A stretch of DNA of 64,000 nt, from the NCBI RefSeq assembly GCF_900155555.1, contig NZ_FUHN01000007.1, positions 239,911 to 303,910 on the forward strand. Reading direction: 5' to 3'. How positions within the stretch are numbered: the first letter of the stretch is position 1; each line of letters starts with the position of its first letter. The notes beneath the pieces were generated by a model, which was given only the letters and a program-made list of their open reading frames with translations, had not been told where the DNA came from and searched no databases. The DNA is from Mobilibacterium timonense. GTDB lineage: Bacteria; Bacillota; Clostridia; Peptostreptococcales; Anaerovoracaceae. The translations under genes and the position numbers were made by a program. Below are positions 16,937 through 25,505 of this stretch, one piece after another.

Positions 16937-17761
16937 CTACACCAGTCTGTCAGTAAGTATATCACAAACCGCAAAGAGAGATGCCCTGCCCGAGATCTTC
17001 ACGCTTCCGTCTGTCACCACAGCCGTCATCTTTCCGGTCCTGGACGAAAGCTGACTGACACGCAGCTCGTCTTTTCCGAGAACCTCTGACCAGTATGGTG
17101 CAAGCCTTGTAAGCGCCGCGGGACAAGTGCCAACCTCTTCTTCGTATTTTACAGGGCTGAACGACCGCAGGAAAAAATCTGTCCCCTCTTCATCGGAAGG
17201 TGCCGTGCAGTGGAGAAGCTCTCCCGGAAGCATTTCCACCGTAGCTCTGTCGATGGAAAGCGATCCAAGTTCCTCTTTGTTCTTCAAAACGCAGAAGAGA
17301 TCGCCTCCCATGAAGCAATGCTGAGGTCTCACGCCTAGAGCTCCTGAAAGCTGCTGAGTTATATCGAACTCACGGAGCGGCGCTTCCGGCAGTGAGGTGC
17401 AAAGTATCTCGGGATCGTCTTTTCCTGCAGAGACAAGGATCTCACCTCCTGAATGTCTGAATGTGATGTCTCCATCATCTGGAGAATAGTATCTCCTGAT
17501 CACATAAGCCGCGGCAAAGGCTGCTCCGCCGTTCAGCCTCATCTCACCAGACGGCGAATACCAGCGTATCTTCCATCTGGTGCAGTGCTCCGGCTCCCCG
17601 CTCTCACTGAGAGGACGGATGAATGCGGTCTCTGTGGACCCGTTCTCCCTGGCGATGTTTTCCATCAGATCATGACCGACGCTTTCGTCGTAGATGCAGA
17701 CGGCAACGCTGCGCCCCTGGAAGGGTCTCTGGGAAAAGACATCAACTACGTACTGTTTCAT
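16937..17761 (-). CDS. PhzF-family isomerase/epimerase-like protein
   Basis: A 274-residue protein starting MKQYVVDVFSQRPFQGRSVAV, the usual PhzF opening (VDVF...F.GN..AV). It has the catalytic-glutamate motif ARENGSTETAFI near residue 40 and RWYSPSGEMRLNGGAAFAAAYV (split HG/GH-type motif in the first half). Members have a diaminopimelate-epimerase-like fold; most non-phenazine members have no known substrate. No other phenazine gene is present, so a phenazine role is not suggested. The start at 17761 has GGAAG 8 bases upstream. It sits first in a two-gene unit with cls and is divergent from argG. Confidence 0.85.
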   Translation of the reverse strand: MKQYVVDVFSQRPFQGRSVAVCIYDESVGHDLMENIARENGSTETAFIRPLSESGEPEHCTRWKIRWYSPSGEMRLNGGAAFAAAYVIRRYYSPDDGDITFRHSGGEILVSAGKDDPEILCTSLPEAPLREFDITQQLSGALGVRPQHCFMGGDLFCVLKNKEELGSLSIDRATVEMLPGELLHCTAPSDEEGTDFFLRSFSPVKYEEEVGTCPAALTRLAPYWSEVLGKDELRVSQLSSRTGKMTAVVTDGSVKISGRASLFAVCDILTDRLV

Positions 17762-17860
17762 ATGTCCGCTTCCTTTCTTCAACATATAACTCCCGCCATT
17801 CTACATTAGCAGCTCCATAAAGTACACAATAAAAACGGTTATATTAATATCAGATATCAA

Positions 17861-17882
17861 ATTGTATATGCATATATACAAT
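17861..17882. promoter_or_regulatory. Near-perfect AT-rich palindrome between phzF and argG
   Basis: ATTGTATATG CATATATACAAT is a near-palindrome of 22 bp (shown split), about 30 bp upstream of the argG -35 box. It may be a second regulator site for the divergent pair. It does not match the ArgR consensus well. Confidence 0.35.
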
Positions 17883-17909
17883 ATTTTGTGTATTTTCATA
17901 AAACTCCCT

Positions 17910-17927
17910 GTTGCATACATATTCATA
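17910..17927 (+). promoter_or_regulatory. Candidate ArgR (ARG box) operator
   Basis: The core TGCATACATATTCA fits the arginine-repressor box TGAATwwwwATTCA with two deviations. It overlaps the -35 element and spacer of the argG promoter, where binding would block polymerase. ArgR itself is not encoded in the window. Confidence 0.6.
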
Positions 17928-17939
17928 AAGTTTTATAAT
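17911..17939 (+). promoter_or_regulatory. Promoter of the argGHF operon
   Basis: TTGCAT (17911-17916) and perfect TATAAT (17934-17939) with a 17-bp spacer. The leader to the argG ATG is about 100 bp. Confidence 0.85.
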
Positions 17940-18044
17940 CATACCACAAAGTTGCAGCAACACTTTACCACGTAACCAGCTCCGGACTGCAGAACACCTG
18001 CTCAGCCGGTATGAATAAGAAGGAATTTACCAGGAGGAACTAAA

Positions 18045-19286
18045 ATGACAGCACAGAATTCCAAGAAGGATATCAAGAAGATCGTACTCGCATACTCCGG
18101 AGGACTTGACACCTCCGTTATAATCCCGTGGCTCAAGGAAAACTACAACGATCCCGAGATCATAGCCGTTTCCGGAAACGTGGGACAGACCGGCGAGCTG
18201 GATGGTCTGGAGGAGAAAGCCATCAAGTCCGGGGCTTCCAAGATCTACATCGAAGATCTTACCGATGAATTCGTGAACGACATGATCGTCCCTGCAGTCA
18301 AGGCGGGTGCCAAGTACGAGGAATATCTTCTTGGTACGGCACTGGCAAGGCCTGTCATCGCTAAGAAACTGGCAGAGATAGCCATCGCCGAAGGAGCCGA
18401 CGCCATCTGCCACGGATGCACTGGAAAAGGAAACGATCAGGTCCGCTTTGAGCTCACCCTCAAGGCCTTCGCTCCGGGGATCAAGATCATCGCCCCATGG
18501 AGGGAGTGGGACATCAAATCCAGGGATGAGGAGATCGACTACGCAGAGGCTCATCACGTTCCACTCAAGATCAGCAGGGAGACCAATTACTCAAAGGACA
18601 AGAACCTCTGGCACCTGTCCCACGAGGGCATGGATCTCGAGGATCCGGGAAACGAACCTCAGCTCGAAAAAGAAGGCTTCCTGGAGATGAGCGTCTCCCC
18701 TCTTCAGGCTCCTGACAAGCCAGAGTACATCGAGATGGAATTCGAACAGGGAACTCCGGTCTCACTCAACGGCAAGAAAATGACTCCTAAGGAGATCATC
18801 CTTGAGCTCAACGAGATCGGCGGAAAGAACGGTATCGGCATCCTGGACATCGTGGAAAACCGTCTTGTCGGCATGAAGAGCCGCGGGGTATACGAAACAC
18901 CGGGAGGAGAGATCCTGTATAAGGCCCACGAGTATCTGGAGACCATCTGCCTGGACAAGATGACCCAGCACAAGAAGGCCGAGCTGAGCATCACGTTCGG
19001 CGAGCTCCTCTATAACGGCCAGTGGTACTCTCCTCTCAGGGAGGCTCTGTCCGCATTCGTGGACAAGACACAGGAGCACGTCACAGGAAAGGTCAAGCTC
19101 AAGCTCTACAAGGGCAACATCATAAAGGCCGGAGTATGGAGCAGCTGGTCCCTCTACAGCGAGGAGATCGCCACCTTCAACGAGGATCACGTATACGACC
19201 AGAAGGACGCCGAGGGATTCATAAATCTCTGGGGACTCCCACTCTCCGTACAGGCGATGGTCAACAAAGCAAACGAGAACAAGTAG
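18045..19286 (+). CDS. argG: Argininosuccinate synthase
   Basis: A 413-residue enzyme that joins citrulline and aspartate using ATP, the penultimate step of arginine synthesis, in the cytoplasm. The P-loop pyrophosphatase motif [16 protein letters not shown] lies near residue 15, followed by [13 protein letters not shown] near residue 125, and [15 protein letters not shown] and [11 protein letters not shown] further on. The length is normal and all ATP and citrulline motifs are present. AGGAGGAACTAAA precedes the ATG. It is the first gene of argG-argH-argF, with 64 bp to argH. Confidence 0.98.
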   Translation: MTAQNSKKDIKKIVLAYSGGLDTSVIIPWLKENYNDPEIIAVSGNVGQTGELDGLEEKAIKSGASKIYIEDLTDEFVNDMIVPAVKAGAKYEEYLLGTALARPVIAKKLAEIAIAEGADAICHGCTGKGNDQVRFELTLKAFAPGIKIIAPWREWDIKSRDEEIDYAEAHHVPLKISRETNYSKDKNLWHLSHEGMDLEDPGNEPQLEKEGFLEMSVSPLQAPDKPEYIEMEFEQGTPVSLNGKKMTPKEIILELNEIGGKNGIGILDIVENRLVGMKSRGVYETPGGEILYKAHEYLETICLDKMTQHKKAELSITFGELLYNGQWYSPLREALSAFVDKTQEHVTGKVKLKLYKGNIIKAGVWSSWSLYSEEIATFNEDHVYDQKDAEGFINLWGLPLSVQAMVNKANENK

Positions 19287-19350
19287 AACAAGCAGATCGA
19301 GAAACAGAAAGAAAAACGTTACAGTACAGGTTATCAGCAGAGGTAAGGAT

Positions 19351-20724
19351 ATGGACAAGCTGTGGGCAGGAGACCTTCATAAGGCTTTGGATAAAAATGC
19401 AGACGACTTCAATTCGTCGATACATGTGGATTCCAGAATGTACTCACAGGACATCAGAGGATCCATGGCCCACGCGACCATGCTGGGAGCCATGGGGATA
19501 ATATCCCAGAAGGATGCCGATGCCATCATTGACGGCCTTGGTGACATTCTGGACGACCTGGATGCGGGAAAGCTGGAGATCGACCAGGAGGCTGAAGACA
19601 TTCACACCTTCATAGAAAACGAACTCACCAGCAGGATCGGCGAGTCCGGAAAGAGGCTCCATACCGCAAGGAGCAGGAACGACCAGGTCGCAACAGACCT
19701 CAGGCTTTACCTCAGGGATGAGAGCGGCGAGATCATACAGCTCATCAGCAAGGTACTGGAAGCGATCATAGATCAGGCACAGGAACACAAGACCACTATC
19801 ATGCCTGGTTACACTCACCTTCAGAGGGCACAACCGGTGAGCTTTGCCCACCACATCCTTGCCTATGCCATGATGCTCACAAGGGACATAACGAGGATCA
19901 AAGACTGCGTTAAGCGGATGAACCACAATCCCCTCGGATCCTGTGCACTGGCCGGCACCACCTACAATACAGACAGATACATGACTGCAAGGTCACTTGG
20001 ATTCAACGGGATCACCATGAACAGCATGGACGGAGTCTCCGACAGGGATTTCTGCATAGAGCTGCTCAGCGCCATGGCTACCGTGATGATGCACCTGTCC
20101 AGGTTCTCGGAGGAGCTGATCCTCTGGTCAAGCTGGGAGTTCAAGTTCGTCGAGCTCGACGATTCGTTTACCACCGGCTCCAGCATCATGCCTCAGAAAA
20201 AGAACCCGGACATAGCTGAACTGGTGCGTGGCAAGACGGGCCGCGTCTACGGCGACCTCGTAACAATGCTGACGATGCTCAAGGGACTTCCCCTCGCCTA
20301 CAACAAAGACATGCAGGAGGACAAGGAAGCTGTCTTCGACGCAATTGACACGGTCAAGATGTGCCTGACGGTCTTCGCTCCAATGATCAGGACCATGAAG
20401 GTCCTTCCTGAAAACATGCTGAAGGCCGCCGGACACGGATTCATCAACGCAACGGATCTCGCGGACTATCTGACCAAAAAGGGCATGCCTTTCAGGACAG
20501 CATACAAGATCACCGGAGACCTCGTCGCCTGGTGTACACATGAGGGCATCACCCTGAACCAGGTACCTATGGAGAAGTACAAAGAGCTTTCCGACCTTTT
20601 CCAGGAGGACATCTACGAAAAGATCGACCTGGCATACTGTACCTCCAGCCGCATATCTCAGGGCGGCCCTTCACCTGCCTCTATCGACAGGCAGATCGAC
20701 TATGTAATGGACTTCATTCTGTGA
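19351..20724 (+). CDS. argH: Argininosuccinate lyase
   Basis: A 457-residue member of the fumarase/aspartase superfamily that splits argininosuccinate into arginine and fumarate; the enzyme works as a tetramer. The start MDKLWAGDLHKALDKNADDF is preceded by GAGGTAAGGAT. The family signature GSSIMPQKKNPD with the catalytic serine loop lies near residue 280, with TARSRNDQVATDLRLY near residue 110 and PGYTHLQRAQP near 155. It is second in the operon; its TGA is 12 bp before the GTG of argF. Confidence 0.98.
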   Translation: MDKLWAGDLHKALDKNADDFNSSIHVDSRMYSQDIRGSMAHATMLGAMGIISQKDADAIIDGLGDILDDLDAGKLEIDQEAEDIHTFIENELTSRIGESGKRLHTARSRNDQVATDLRLYLRDESGEIIQLISKVLEAIIDQAQEHKTTIMPGYTHLQRAQPVSFAHHILAYAMMLTRDITRIKDCVKRMNHNPLGSCALAGTTYNTDRYMTARSLGFNGITMNSMDGVSDRDFCIELLSAMATVMMHLSRFSEELILWSSWEFKFVELDDSFTTGSSIMPQKKNPDIAELVRGKTGRVYGDLVTMLTMLKGLPLAYNKDMQEDKEAVFDAIDTVKMCLTVFAPMIRTMKVLPENMLKAAGHGFINATDLADYLTKKGMPFRTAYKITGDLVAWCTHEGITLNQVPMEKYKELSDLFQEDIYEKIDLAYCTSSRISQGGPSPASIDRQIDYVMDFIL

Positions 20725-20736
20725 AAGGAGCAAAAA

Positions 20737-21747
20737 GTGGCAACAGAGAAGATAGGCATCCAGGGTAAGGATTTCCTCACACTCCTGGATTTTAACGAAA
20801 AGCAGATACTGGGGCTCCTGGATCTGGCTGAGGAGCTGAAAGCTAAGAAAAAGGCCGGCATTCCCCACCGCATGTGCGAGGGGAAAAATATAGCCCTGAT
20901 ATTCGAAAAGCACAGCACTCGGACTTTTTCCAGTTTCAACGTGGCTGCAAACGATCTTGGCATGAGCGCGACGTTCTTCGACTCCCACGGTTCTCATATT
21001 GGAAAAAAGGAGTCTATCGCAGATACTGCGCGGGTGCTCACGAGAATGTTCGACGGCATCGAATACCGCGGATACGGTCAGAACGTGGTGAACGACCTGG
21101 CGAAGTACTCCACAGTTCCAGTGTGGAACGGACTTACTGATGAATTCCACCCTACCCAGATCCTCGCCGACATGCTTACAATAAAAGAGCACTTCGGCCA
21201 TCTGAAGGGAATAAAATTCGTCTTCATGGGAGACAACAGCTTCAACATGGGGAATTCCCTGATGATCGGCTGTGCCAGGCTCGGCCTGGACTTTACCGCC
21301 TGCTGCCCTGAAAAATACCTTCAGAACAGCGAGATACTCAAGATCTGCAAGGAGCTCGCAGAAAAGAGCGGCGGCACCATCACACACGAGCCGGACCCTT
21401 ACAAGGCTGTAAAGGATGCGGACGTCATCAGCACCGATGTGTGGGTGTCCATGGGAGAACCGGACGAGATCTGGAAGGAAAGGATCAGCGACCTCATGGC
21501 CTACCAGGTGACTTCGGACCTCATGAAGGCCACGGGAAAGGATTCCACGGTTTTCATGCACTGCCTGCCGGCTTACCACAACCTGGACACGATCAATGGC
21601 CGTGAGATCTACGAGAAGTTCGGCATAGACGCCATCGAGGTCACTGACGAGGTGTTCGAGAGCCCTCAGTCGATCGTGTGGGACGAGGCAGAAAACAGGA
21701 TGCACACGATCAAGGCCATGATGGCGGCCACCCTGCTGGATATATAG
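20737..21747 (+). CDS. argF: Ornithine carbamoyltransferase with unusual STRTF motif
   Basis: A 336-residue enzyme that makes citrulline from ornithine and carbamoyl phosphate. It starts at GTG 20737 with AAAGGAG six bases upstream. OTC features are DGIEYRGYGQ, the HPTQ loop (EFHPTQILADM), the ornithine-loop motif DVWVSMGE, HCLPAYH with the catalytic Cys, and the C-terminal AENRMHTIKAMM. The carbamoyl-phosphate loop reads HSTRTFSSFN where nearly all OTCs have STRTRCSFE, so the conserved second Arg and a Glu are replaced by Phe and Asn. A GDNSFNMGNS stretch replaces GDARNNMGNS. It may still be an ordinary OTC, or a related carbamoyltransferase; the operon with argGH favours OTC. Confidence 0.9.
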   Translation: MATEKIGIQGKDFLTLLDFNEKQILGLLDLAEELKAKKKAGIPHRMCEGKNIALIFEKHSTRTFSSFNVAANDLGMSATFFDSHGSHIGKKESIADTARVLTRMFDGIEYRGYGQNVVNDLAKYSTVPVWNGLTDEFHPTQILADMLTIKEHFGHLKGIKFVFMGDNSFNMGNSLMIGCARLGLDFTACCPEKYLQNSEILKICKELAEKSGGTITHEPDPYKAVKDADVISTDVWVSMGEPDEIWKERISDLMAYQVTSDLMKATGKDSTVFMHCLPAYHNLDTINGREIYEKFGIDAIEVTDEVFESPQSIVWDEAENRMHTIKAMMAATLLDI

Positions 21748-21805
21748 AAGGATCTCACTGCTTTGAAGTGGTGGATACATGACCATATCGACGGATGGAA
21801 CTATG

Positions 21806-21866
21806 AAAAAGGGACGTATCAGCGCGGCACATGGAGACGATTTGCCGTTATGATACGCCCCTTTTT
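21806..21866. terminator. Bidirectional terminator between argF and the tandem GntR gene
   Basis: AAAAAGGG-a-CGTATCA and TGATACG-CCCCTTTTT form a long stem (one bulge) with A-runs and T-runs on both sides. It can end both the arg operon and the convergent regulator gene. Confidence 0.85.
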
Positions 21867-21879
21867 ACACATCCTCAGA

Positions 21880-23337
21880 TCAAAACACTGCGTCCGCGAT
21901 CCCCTTAAGGTGCTTTTCGCACAGAGTCCTGACCTCGACGCTGTCTCTAACTGATATGAAGTCTATCAGCTCCGAGTGCTCAATATAGATTTGCTTCATG
22001 AACTGTTGGGCGTAATGAGGCTCCAGATTTTTCAGTTTCGATCCCAGAAGCTGATGGGTGAATGAGCTGACGATCATCTCCACCAGGTAGAGCATGCGGT
22101 TTCCGTATATCTCGGCCACCTTGCAGTCGAATCTCGTACCGTAGCTCATATAGCGCTCTATATCATTCTTTGACTCGTCCATTGACTCGTCTACGATCCT
22201 GTTGAGTTCTCTGACGTGGGAATAATTTCTGGCCGCCGCTGCAAGTGAAAAGCAGACGGGCTCGCATATGGCCCTGAGGTCGAATATGTCTCTGAATGTG
22301 ATCCCTCTTCGCCTGAACATGACGCTGATTACATTGTCAACGCCCTTGGAATTCACCGGTTCAACAATGGTACCTCTCCCCTGCTCTCTTCTGATGTGGC
22401 CCCTGAACTCCAGTATCGCCAGGGCCTCAACAAGGGACGGGCGGCTGATGCCCATTTTTTCCGCAAGATCCCTTTCCGCAGGGAGCATGTCTCCTGGCTT
22501 GTACTCCCCTCGTATGATCTTCCCCAGTATCTGACAGTAGGCTATTGCAGAAACGTTTGAATCCATTGTGAGACCGTATACATACGAAACTATCTCATCG
22601 TCGTCATAGGTTATCCTGCGCTCGTCCTCACCCTGGTTATCATAGAACATGTATTTGATCGCATCTGCGTATATATCGCAGGCGGCGTCGCCATCTCCCG
22701 CTTTGATCTCTTTGGTGAGGATACGATGCGCCTGGAGCATCTCTTCCTTATCGTAAATGCTTATGCGGCTTTTCTCGTCGCTGGTGATGCGATAAAGCAA
22801 TATATTACAGACCGCGTGAAAAATGCTGCTGCACATCGGATTCTTCATGCAGTCCACTATGAACATATGTATCCTCACGATCTGTCTGTAGGCTTCACCG
22901 CTGTCATCCAATGCAAAAGCGTTCTCAAGCCGGGCAAGAGCCTTGTCAATGGCTGCTGATTCCTCTGGTCCGAAACGTCCGATATACCTGCGTATCAGTT
23001 CGGGCTCAACAAGCCTGACGAACTCATACATCTGGCCAATGGTCACCTTGCTGCGGATGAAGAGTTCCATGAATGTCTCGGTCAGGACATTGTGCCTCAT
23101 GGTTACAACCGCTCCACCTCCCGGCACCGTACGGATGCATCCGGAGGCCTCAAGCATCTTCAGGGCATTTCTCACCGTGCCGTGGCTTTTCCCGAAGGAC
23201 TTCATCAGCTCATGCTCACCCGGGATCCGTTCTCCTGTCTCGTAAGTGCCATCGACGATACGTTCAAGCAGCTCGTCGAAAAGCAGCTCTGAACTTCTCT
23301 CTCCTCTTATCTGGTAAAAGCCACCTATATCGTTCAT
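21880..23337 (-). CDS. Tandem GntR/FCD (FadR-subfamily) transcription regulator
   Basis: A 485-residue protein that contains two complete GntR regulators end to end. Copy 1 has a winged-helix at about residues 15-75 (SSELLFDELLERIVDGTYE, GERIPGEHELMKSFGKSHGT, VRNALKMLEASGCI) and a helical FCD-like domain up to about 240. Copy 2 has a winged-helix at about 260-320 (GKIIRGEYKPGDMLPAERDL, AEKMGISRPSLVEALAILEF, RGHIRREQGRGTIV) and an FCD domain with DLRAICEPVCFSLAA. The usual length is 220-250 residues. GntR regulators bind DNA as dimers, so this one may act as a built-in dimer with two ligand pockets. It has its own promoter (23362-23390) and is divergent from thiT. The ligand is unknown. Confidence 0.88.
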   Translation of the reverse strand: MNDIGGFYQIRGERSSELLFDELLERIVDGTYETGERIPGEHELMKSFGKSHGTVRNALKMLEASGCIRTVPGGGAVVTMRHNVLTETFMELFIRSKVTIGQMYEFVRLVEPELIRRYIGRFGPEESAAIDKALARLENAFALDDSGEAYRQIVRIHMFIVDCMKNPMCSSIFHAVCNILLYRITSDEKSRISIYDKEEMLQAHRILTKEIKAGDGDAACDIYADAIKYMFYDNQGEDERRITYDDDEIVSYVYGLTMDSNVSAIAYCQILGKIIRGEYKPGDMLPAERDLAEKMGISRPSLVEALAILEFRGHIRREQGRGTIVEPVNSKGVDNVISVMFRRRGITFRDIFDLRAICEPVCFSLAAAARNYSHVRELNRIVDESMDESKNDIERYMSYGTRFDCKVAEIYGNRMLYLVEMIVSSFTHQLLGSKLKNLEPHYAQQFMKQIYIEHSELIDFISVRDSVEVRTLCEKHLKGIADAVF

Positions 23338-23361
23338 CCCCCTCGCCGTTCTCTTACCTGA

Positions 23362-23390
23362 ATTTTATTATCACGGTCATCTGCGGTCAA
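23362..23390 (-). promoter_or_regulatory. Promoter of the tandem GntR gene
   Basis: On the minus strand TTGACC (23385-23390) and TAAAAT (23362-23367), 17-bp spacer. GGTCA occurs twice here (23375-23379 and 23385-23389) and could be part of an autoregulatory operator. Confidence 0.7.
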
Positions 23391-23485
23391 CAACCAGGTT
23401 TATGGAAAAACCGGCGAACTTGTGGTAGTCTATTCAGCGGACAGACTGTCATCCAGCGGCAGCAATGAAGAAAGGAAAGAACAGA

Positions 23486-24163
23486 ATGGGCAGTTTACAG
23501 AGTTTTTTTGAGTCCAGGACCGGACAGGTGGTCGTCGTTGCGATCATCGTTGTTTTTTTTCTCCTGGCTTTGATACCATCTAAAGAACAGAAAAAAGCGC
23601 ATCAGAGGGGAGCGGATGTAAAAGCTCTCACCATATCTGCGCTCATGGTGGGTGCAGCCATCGTCTTAGGGCAGTTCAAGCTGTTTGAGATGCCTCAGGG
23701 CGGCGCGGTGACACCTCTTTCAAATCTCCCTATTGTGCTCTGCGCTTACTATCTTGGAACGCGCAGGGGCGTGACCGCTGGCATGTGCGTGGGGCTTCTC
23801 AATCTTATCTTCGGGCCATATGTGATCCACCCTCTGCAGATGCTGCTCGACTACCCCCTTGCCTTCGGGGCTCTCGGCCTCGGCGGAGTTATGAGGAATA
23901 AAAAGAACGGTATCGTAAAGGGCTACATACTCGGGCTCGCAGGGAGATATGCGGTCGCCGTGGTTTCGGGCATAGTCTTCTTTGGCGCCTATGCACCTGC
24001 CGGATTCAATGCGTTCACCTGGTCGGTATGGTATAACTTCACTTATCTGGCAGCCGAAGGAGTCATCACGGTCATCATCATAAGCATACCTACCGTGAAG
24101 AAGACACTGGAAAAGCTGAGATTCCAGATCGATCCCGGATTTATACCTATCCACAGAGGATAG
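23486..24163 (+). CDS. thiT: Thiamine transporter ThiT (ECF S component)
   Basis: A 225-residue membrane protein; the start at 23486 has AAAGGAAAG upstream and is preferred over the ATG at 23465. After one extra N-terminal helix the ThiT core has KLFEMPQGGAVTPLSNLPIV, the typical thiamine-site region, then GVTAGMCVGLLNLIFGP and HPLQMLLDYPLAFGALGLGG, which is highly characteristic of ThiT. It would bind thiamine with high affinity and work with the shared EcfAA'T module, not encoded here. The ThiT family is often controlled by a TPP riboswitch, but none is visible in the 148-bp leader. It is divergent from the tandem GntR gene, which is the obvious candidate regulator. Confidence 0.88.
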   Translation: MGSLQSFFESRTGQVVVVAIIVVFFLLALIPSKEQKKAHQRGADVKALTISALMVGAAIVLGQFKLFEMPQGGAVTPLSNLPIVLCAYYLGTRRGVTAGMCVGLLNLIFGPYVIHPLQMLLDYPLAFGALGLGGVMRNKKNGIVKGYILGLAGRYAVAVVSGIVFFGAYAPAGFNAFTWSVWYNFTYLAAEGVITVIIISIPTVKKTLEKLRFQIDPGFIPIHRG

Positions 24164-24234
24164 TGCGGAATGCACGCGCACCGGCGTATACGACCGATCA
24201 CAGCAGAACTCGACCAGATACAGGTACAAAAATT

Positions 24235-24272
24235 GGGAGCCGGCATTTCACGCCGAACGCTCCCATTTTTTT
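24235..24272. terminator. Bidirectional terminator between thiT and yjjB
   Basis: GGGAGC ... GCTCCC with an inner CGGC/GCCG stem, T-run on both sides (ATTTTTTT on plus, AATTTTT on minus). The stop codon of the minus-strand gene (24248-24250) lies in the loop region. Confidence 0.85.
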
Positions 24273-24709
24273 ATTCTTCTGAAAAAGTCTACGAACACCC
24301 ACACGACCGCGGCTCCGACCACGATCCCCAATGCATACTGCCCGAGGAGCCAGCCGTTCTCCTCCATTCTGGTCCAGTCGTTCTGCACGGCATAGCTCAT
24401 GACGTAGTACAGATTTTTCCCCGGTATGAGCGGAATGAGCCCGGGAACGAGGAACACGGTCGAAGGTGCTTTCATCTTCCTGGCGAGTATCTCTGAATAC
24501 AGGGAACACTCCAGGCTGGCGGCCACTGACGGCCAGAAAACACCGGCCCCTCCCAGTGCATGTGCGACCAGGAGATATACCGTCCATTCGAGCATGCCAC
24601 CAATGGCTGCAGCCGGAAGGAGTCCTTTTCTCACCCTGAAGACCAGGGCAAATCCCATGGAACCGAGAAAGGCTCCTATGATCTGAATAATATCCGAAAC
24701 GCTCAGCAT
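24248..24709 (-). CDS. Threonine/serine exporter ThrE, C-terminal half (YjjB-type subunit)
   Basis: A 153-residue membrane protein with four to five hydrophobic helices. It carries the ThrE_2 (DUF3815) hallmarks GAFLGSMGFALVFRVRKGLL, the GGMLEWTVYLL segment and FLVPGLIPLIPGKNLYYVM near residue 80. It pairs with the YjjP-type subunit encoded 10 bp upstream; together they equal full-length ThrE, which exports threonine and serine (and related small compounds). It is the last gene of the acyl-ligase-mtnN-yjjP-yjjB unit. Substrate is by family only. Confidence 0.85.
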   Translation of the reverse strand: MLSVSDIIQIIGAFLGSMGFALVFRVRKGLLPAAAIGGMLEWTVYLLVAHALGGAGVFWPSVAASLECSLYSEILARKMKAPSTVFLVPGLIPLIPGKNLYYVMSYAVQNDWTRMEENGWLLGQYALGIVVGAAVVWVFVDFFRRIKKWERSA

Positions 24710-24719
24710 ATCTCACACC

Positions 24720-25505
24720 TCAAAACCATACCATGATCGCCAGGAAACCGATCGCGAGAGCGCCTGACCACAGGAACGTCTCTATCAGCCTCATGATGCC
24801 GGCGATGGTGTCTCCAAGAATTATGTCCCTGACTGCATTGGTCATGGCCAGGCCTGGGATCAGAAGCATGATGTCGGCGATCAGTACCGTATCTGCATTG
24901 GCATAAGGAATAAAAACAGCCGTCGGATATATGCAGAAGCCCGTGATGGCGGCTGTAATGAGATTATATACGATAGTGTTCATGCAGAATGGGGCCAGAT
25001 ATATGCTGCACAGGAATATTATCACAGCTCCAACCGTTGAAAGCAGCAAGTCCCAGAAATTCCCCCCGAAGAACAGACCGAATCCCATGCCCACAAGTAT
25101 GTATCCTATCAGGTCTGACACCCTGTCAGGCCTGGCCTTCAATATCCCGTTGACCCTGTTCTCAAGCGCGATCAGCGGTATCGGATCCTTGCAGACCGCC
25201 CTGCTGAGGGTGTTGATTGCATCGAACTTGGTGAAGTCATTGCCCGCAACGCTCTGTATCCTCCTGGTCTGGGTGCACTCGTGACCGCCCTTGAAACGAA
25301 CTGTGAGGAAAAGGCTCGCGGTGATGGCCATCACGTTCACCTCCCGGGCCCCGTAGGCCCTGGCAAGCCTTCCCATTGTATCTTCAACTCGGTTGACCTC
25401 GGCTCCGCTGCACATCAAAGCCTCCCCCACATCGAGGATGATGTGGAGAAGGCGGTTTTCGTCGTCACGCGTCTTTATAAGCGAAGAAACGTCGTTATTC
25501 GTCAT
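24720..25505 (-). CDS. Threonine/serine exporter ThrE, N-terminal half (YjjP-type subunit)
   Basis: A 261-residue DUF1212 (ThrE) protein. A soluble N-terminal domain of about 115 residues shows the characteristic LLHIILDVGEALMCSGAEVN, VEDTMGRLARAYGA and VNVMAITASLFLTV; it is followed by five hydrophobic helices with DIMLLIPGLAMTNAVRDIIL. Its ATG overlaps the end of mtnN by 11 bp. It is expected to form a complex with the downstream YjjB-like subunit. Together with sstT elsewhere in the window the cell can both import and export serine/threonine. Confidence 0.88.
   Translation of the reverse strand: MTNNDVSSLIKTRDDENRLLHIILDVGEALMCSGAEVNRVEDTMGRLARAYGAREVNVMAITASLFLTVRFKGGHECTQTRRIQSVAGNDFTKFDAINTLSRAVCKDPIPLIALENRVNGILKARPDRVSDLIGYILVGMGFGLFFGGNFWDLLLSTVGAVIIFLCSIYLAPFCMNTIVYNLITAAITGFCIYPTAVFIPYANADTVLIADIMLLIPGLAMTNAVRDIILGDTIAGIMRLIETFLWSGALAIGFLAIMVWF

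Noticed and set aside
16937..17761. Phenazine biosynthesis suggested by the PhzF name
   Set aside because: PhzF-like proteins are widespread and no other phenazine gene is in the window.
20671..21786. A 371-codon open frame on the minus strand opposite argF
   Set aside because: It mirrors the codon pattern of argF, has no recognisable motif and no ribosome site.
23338..23485. Possible TPP riboswitch before thiT
   Set aside because: The conserved CUGAGA and ACCUGAU..GG-type blocks are not found.
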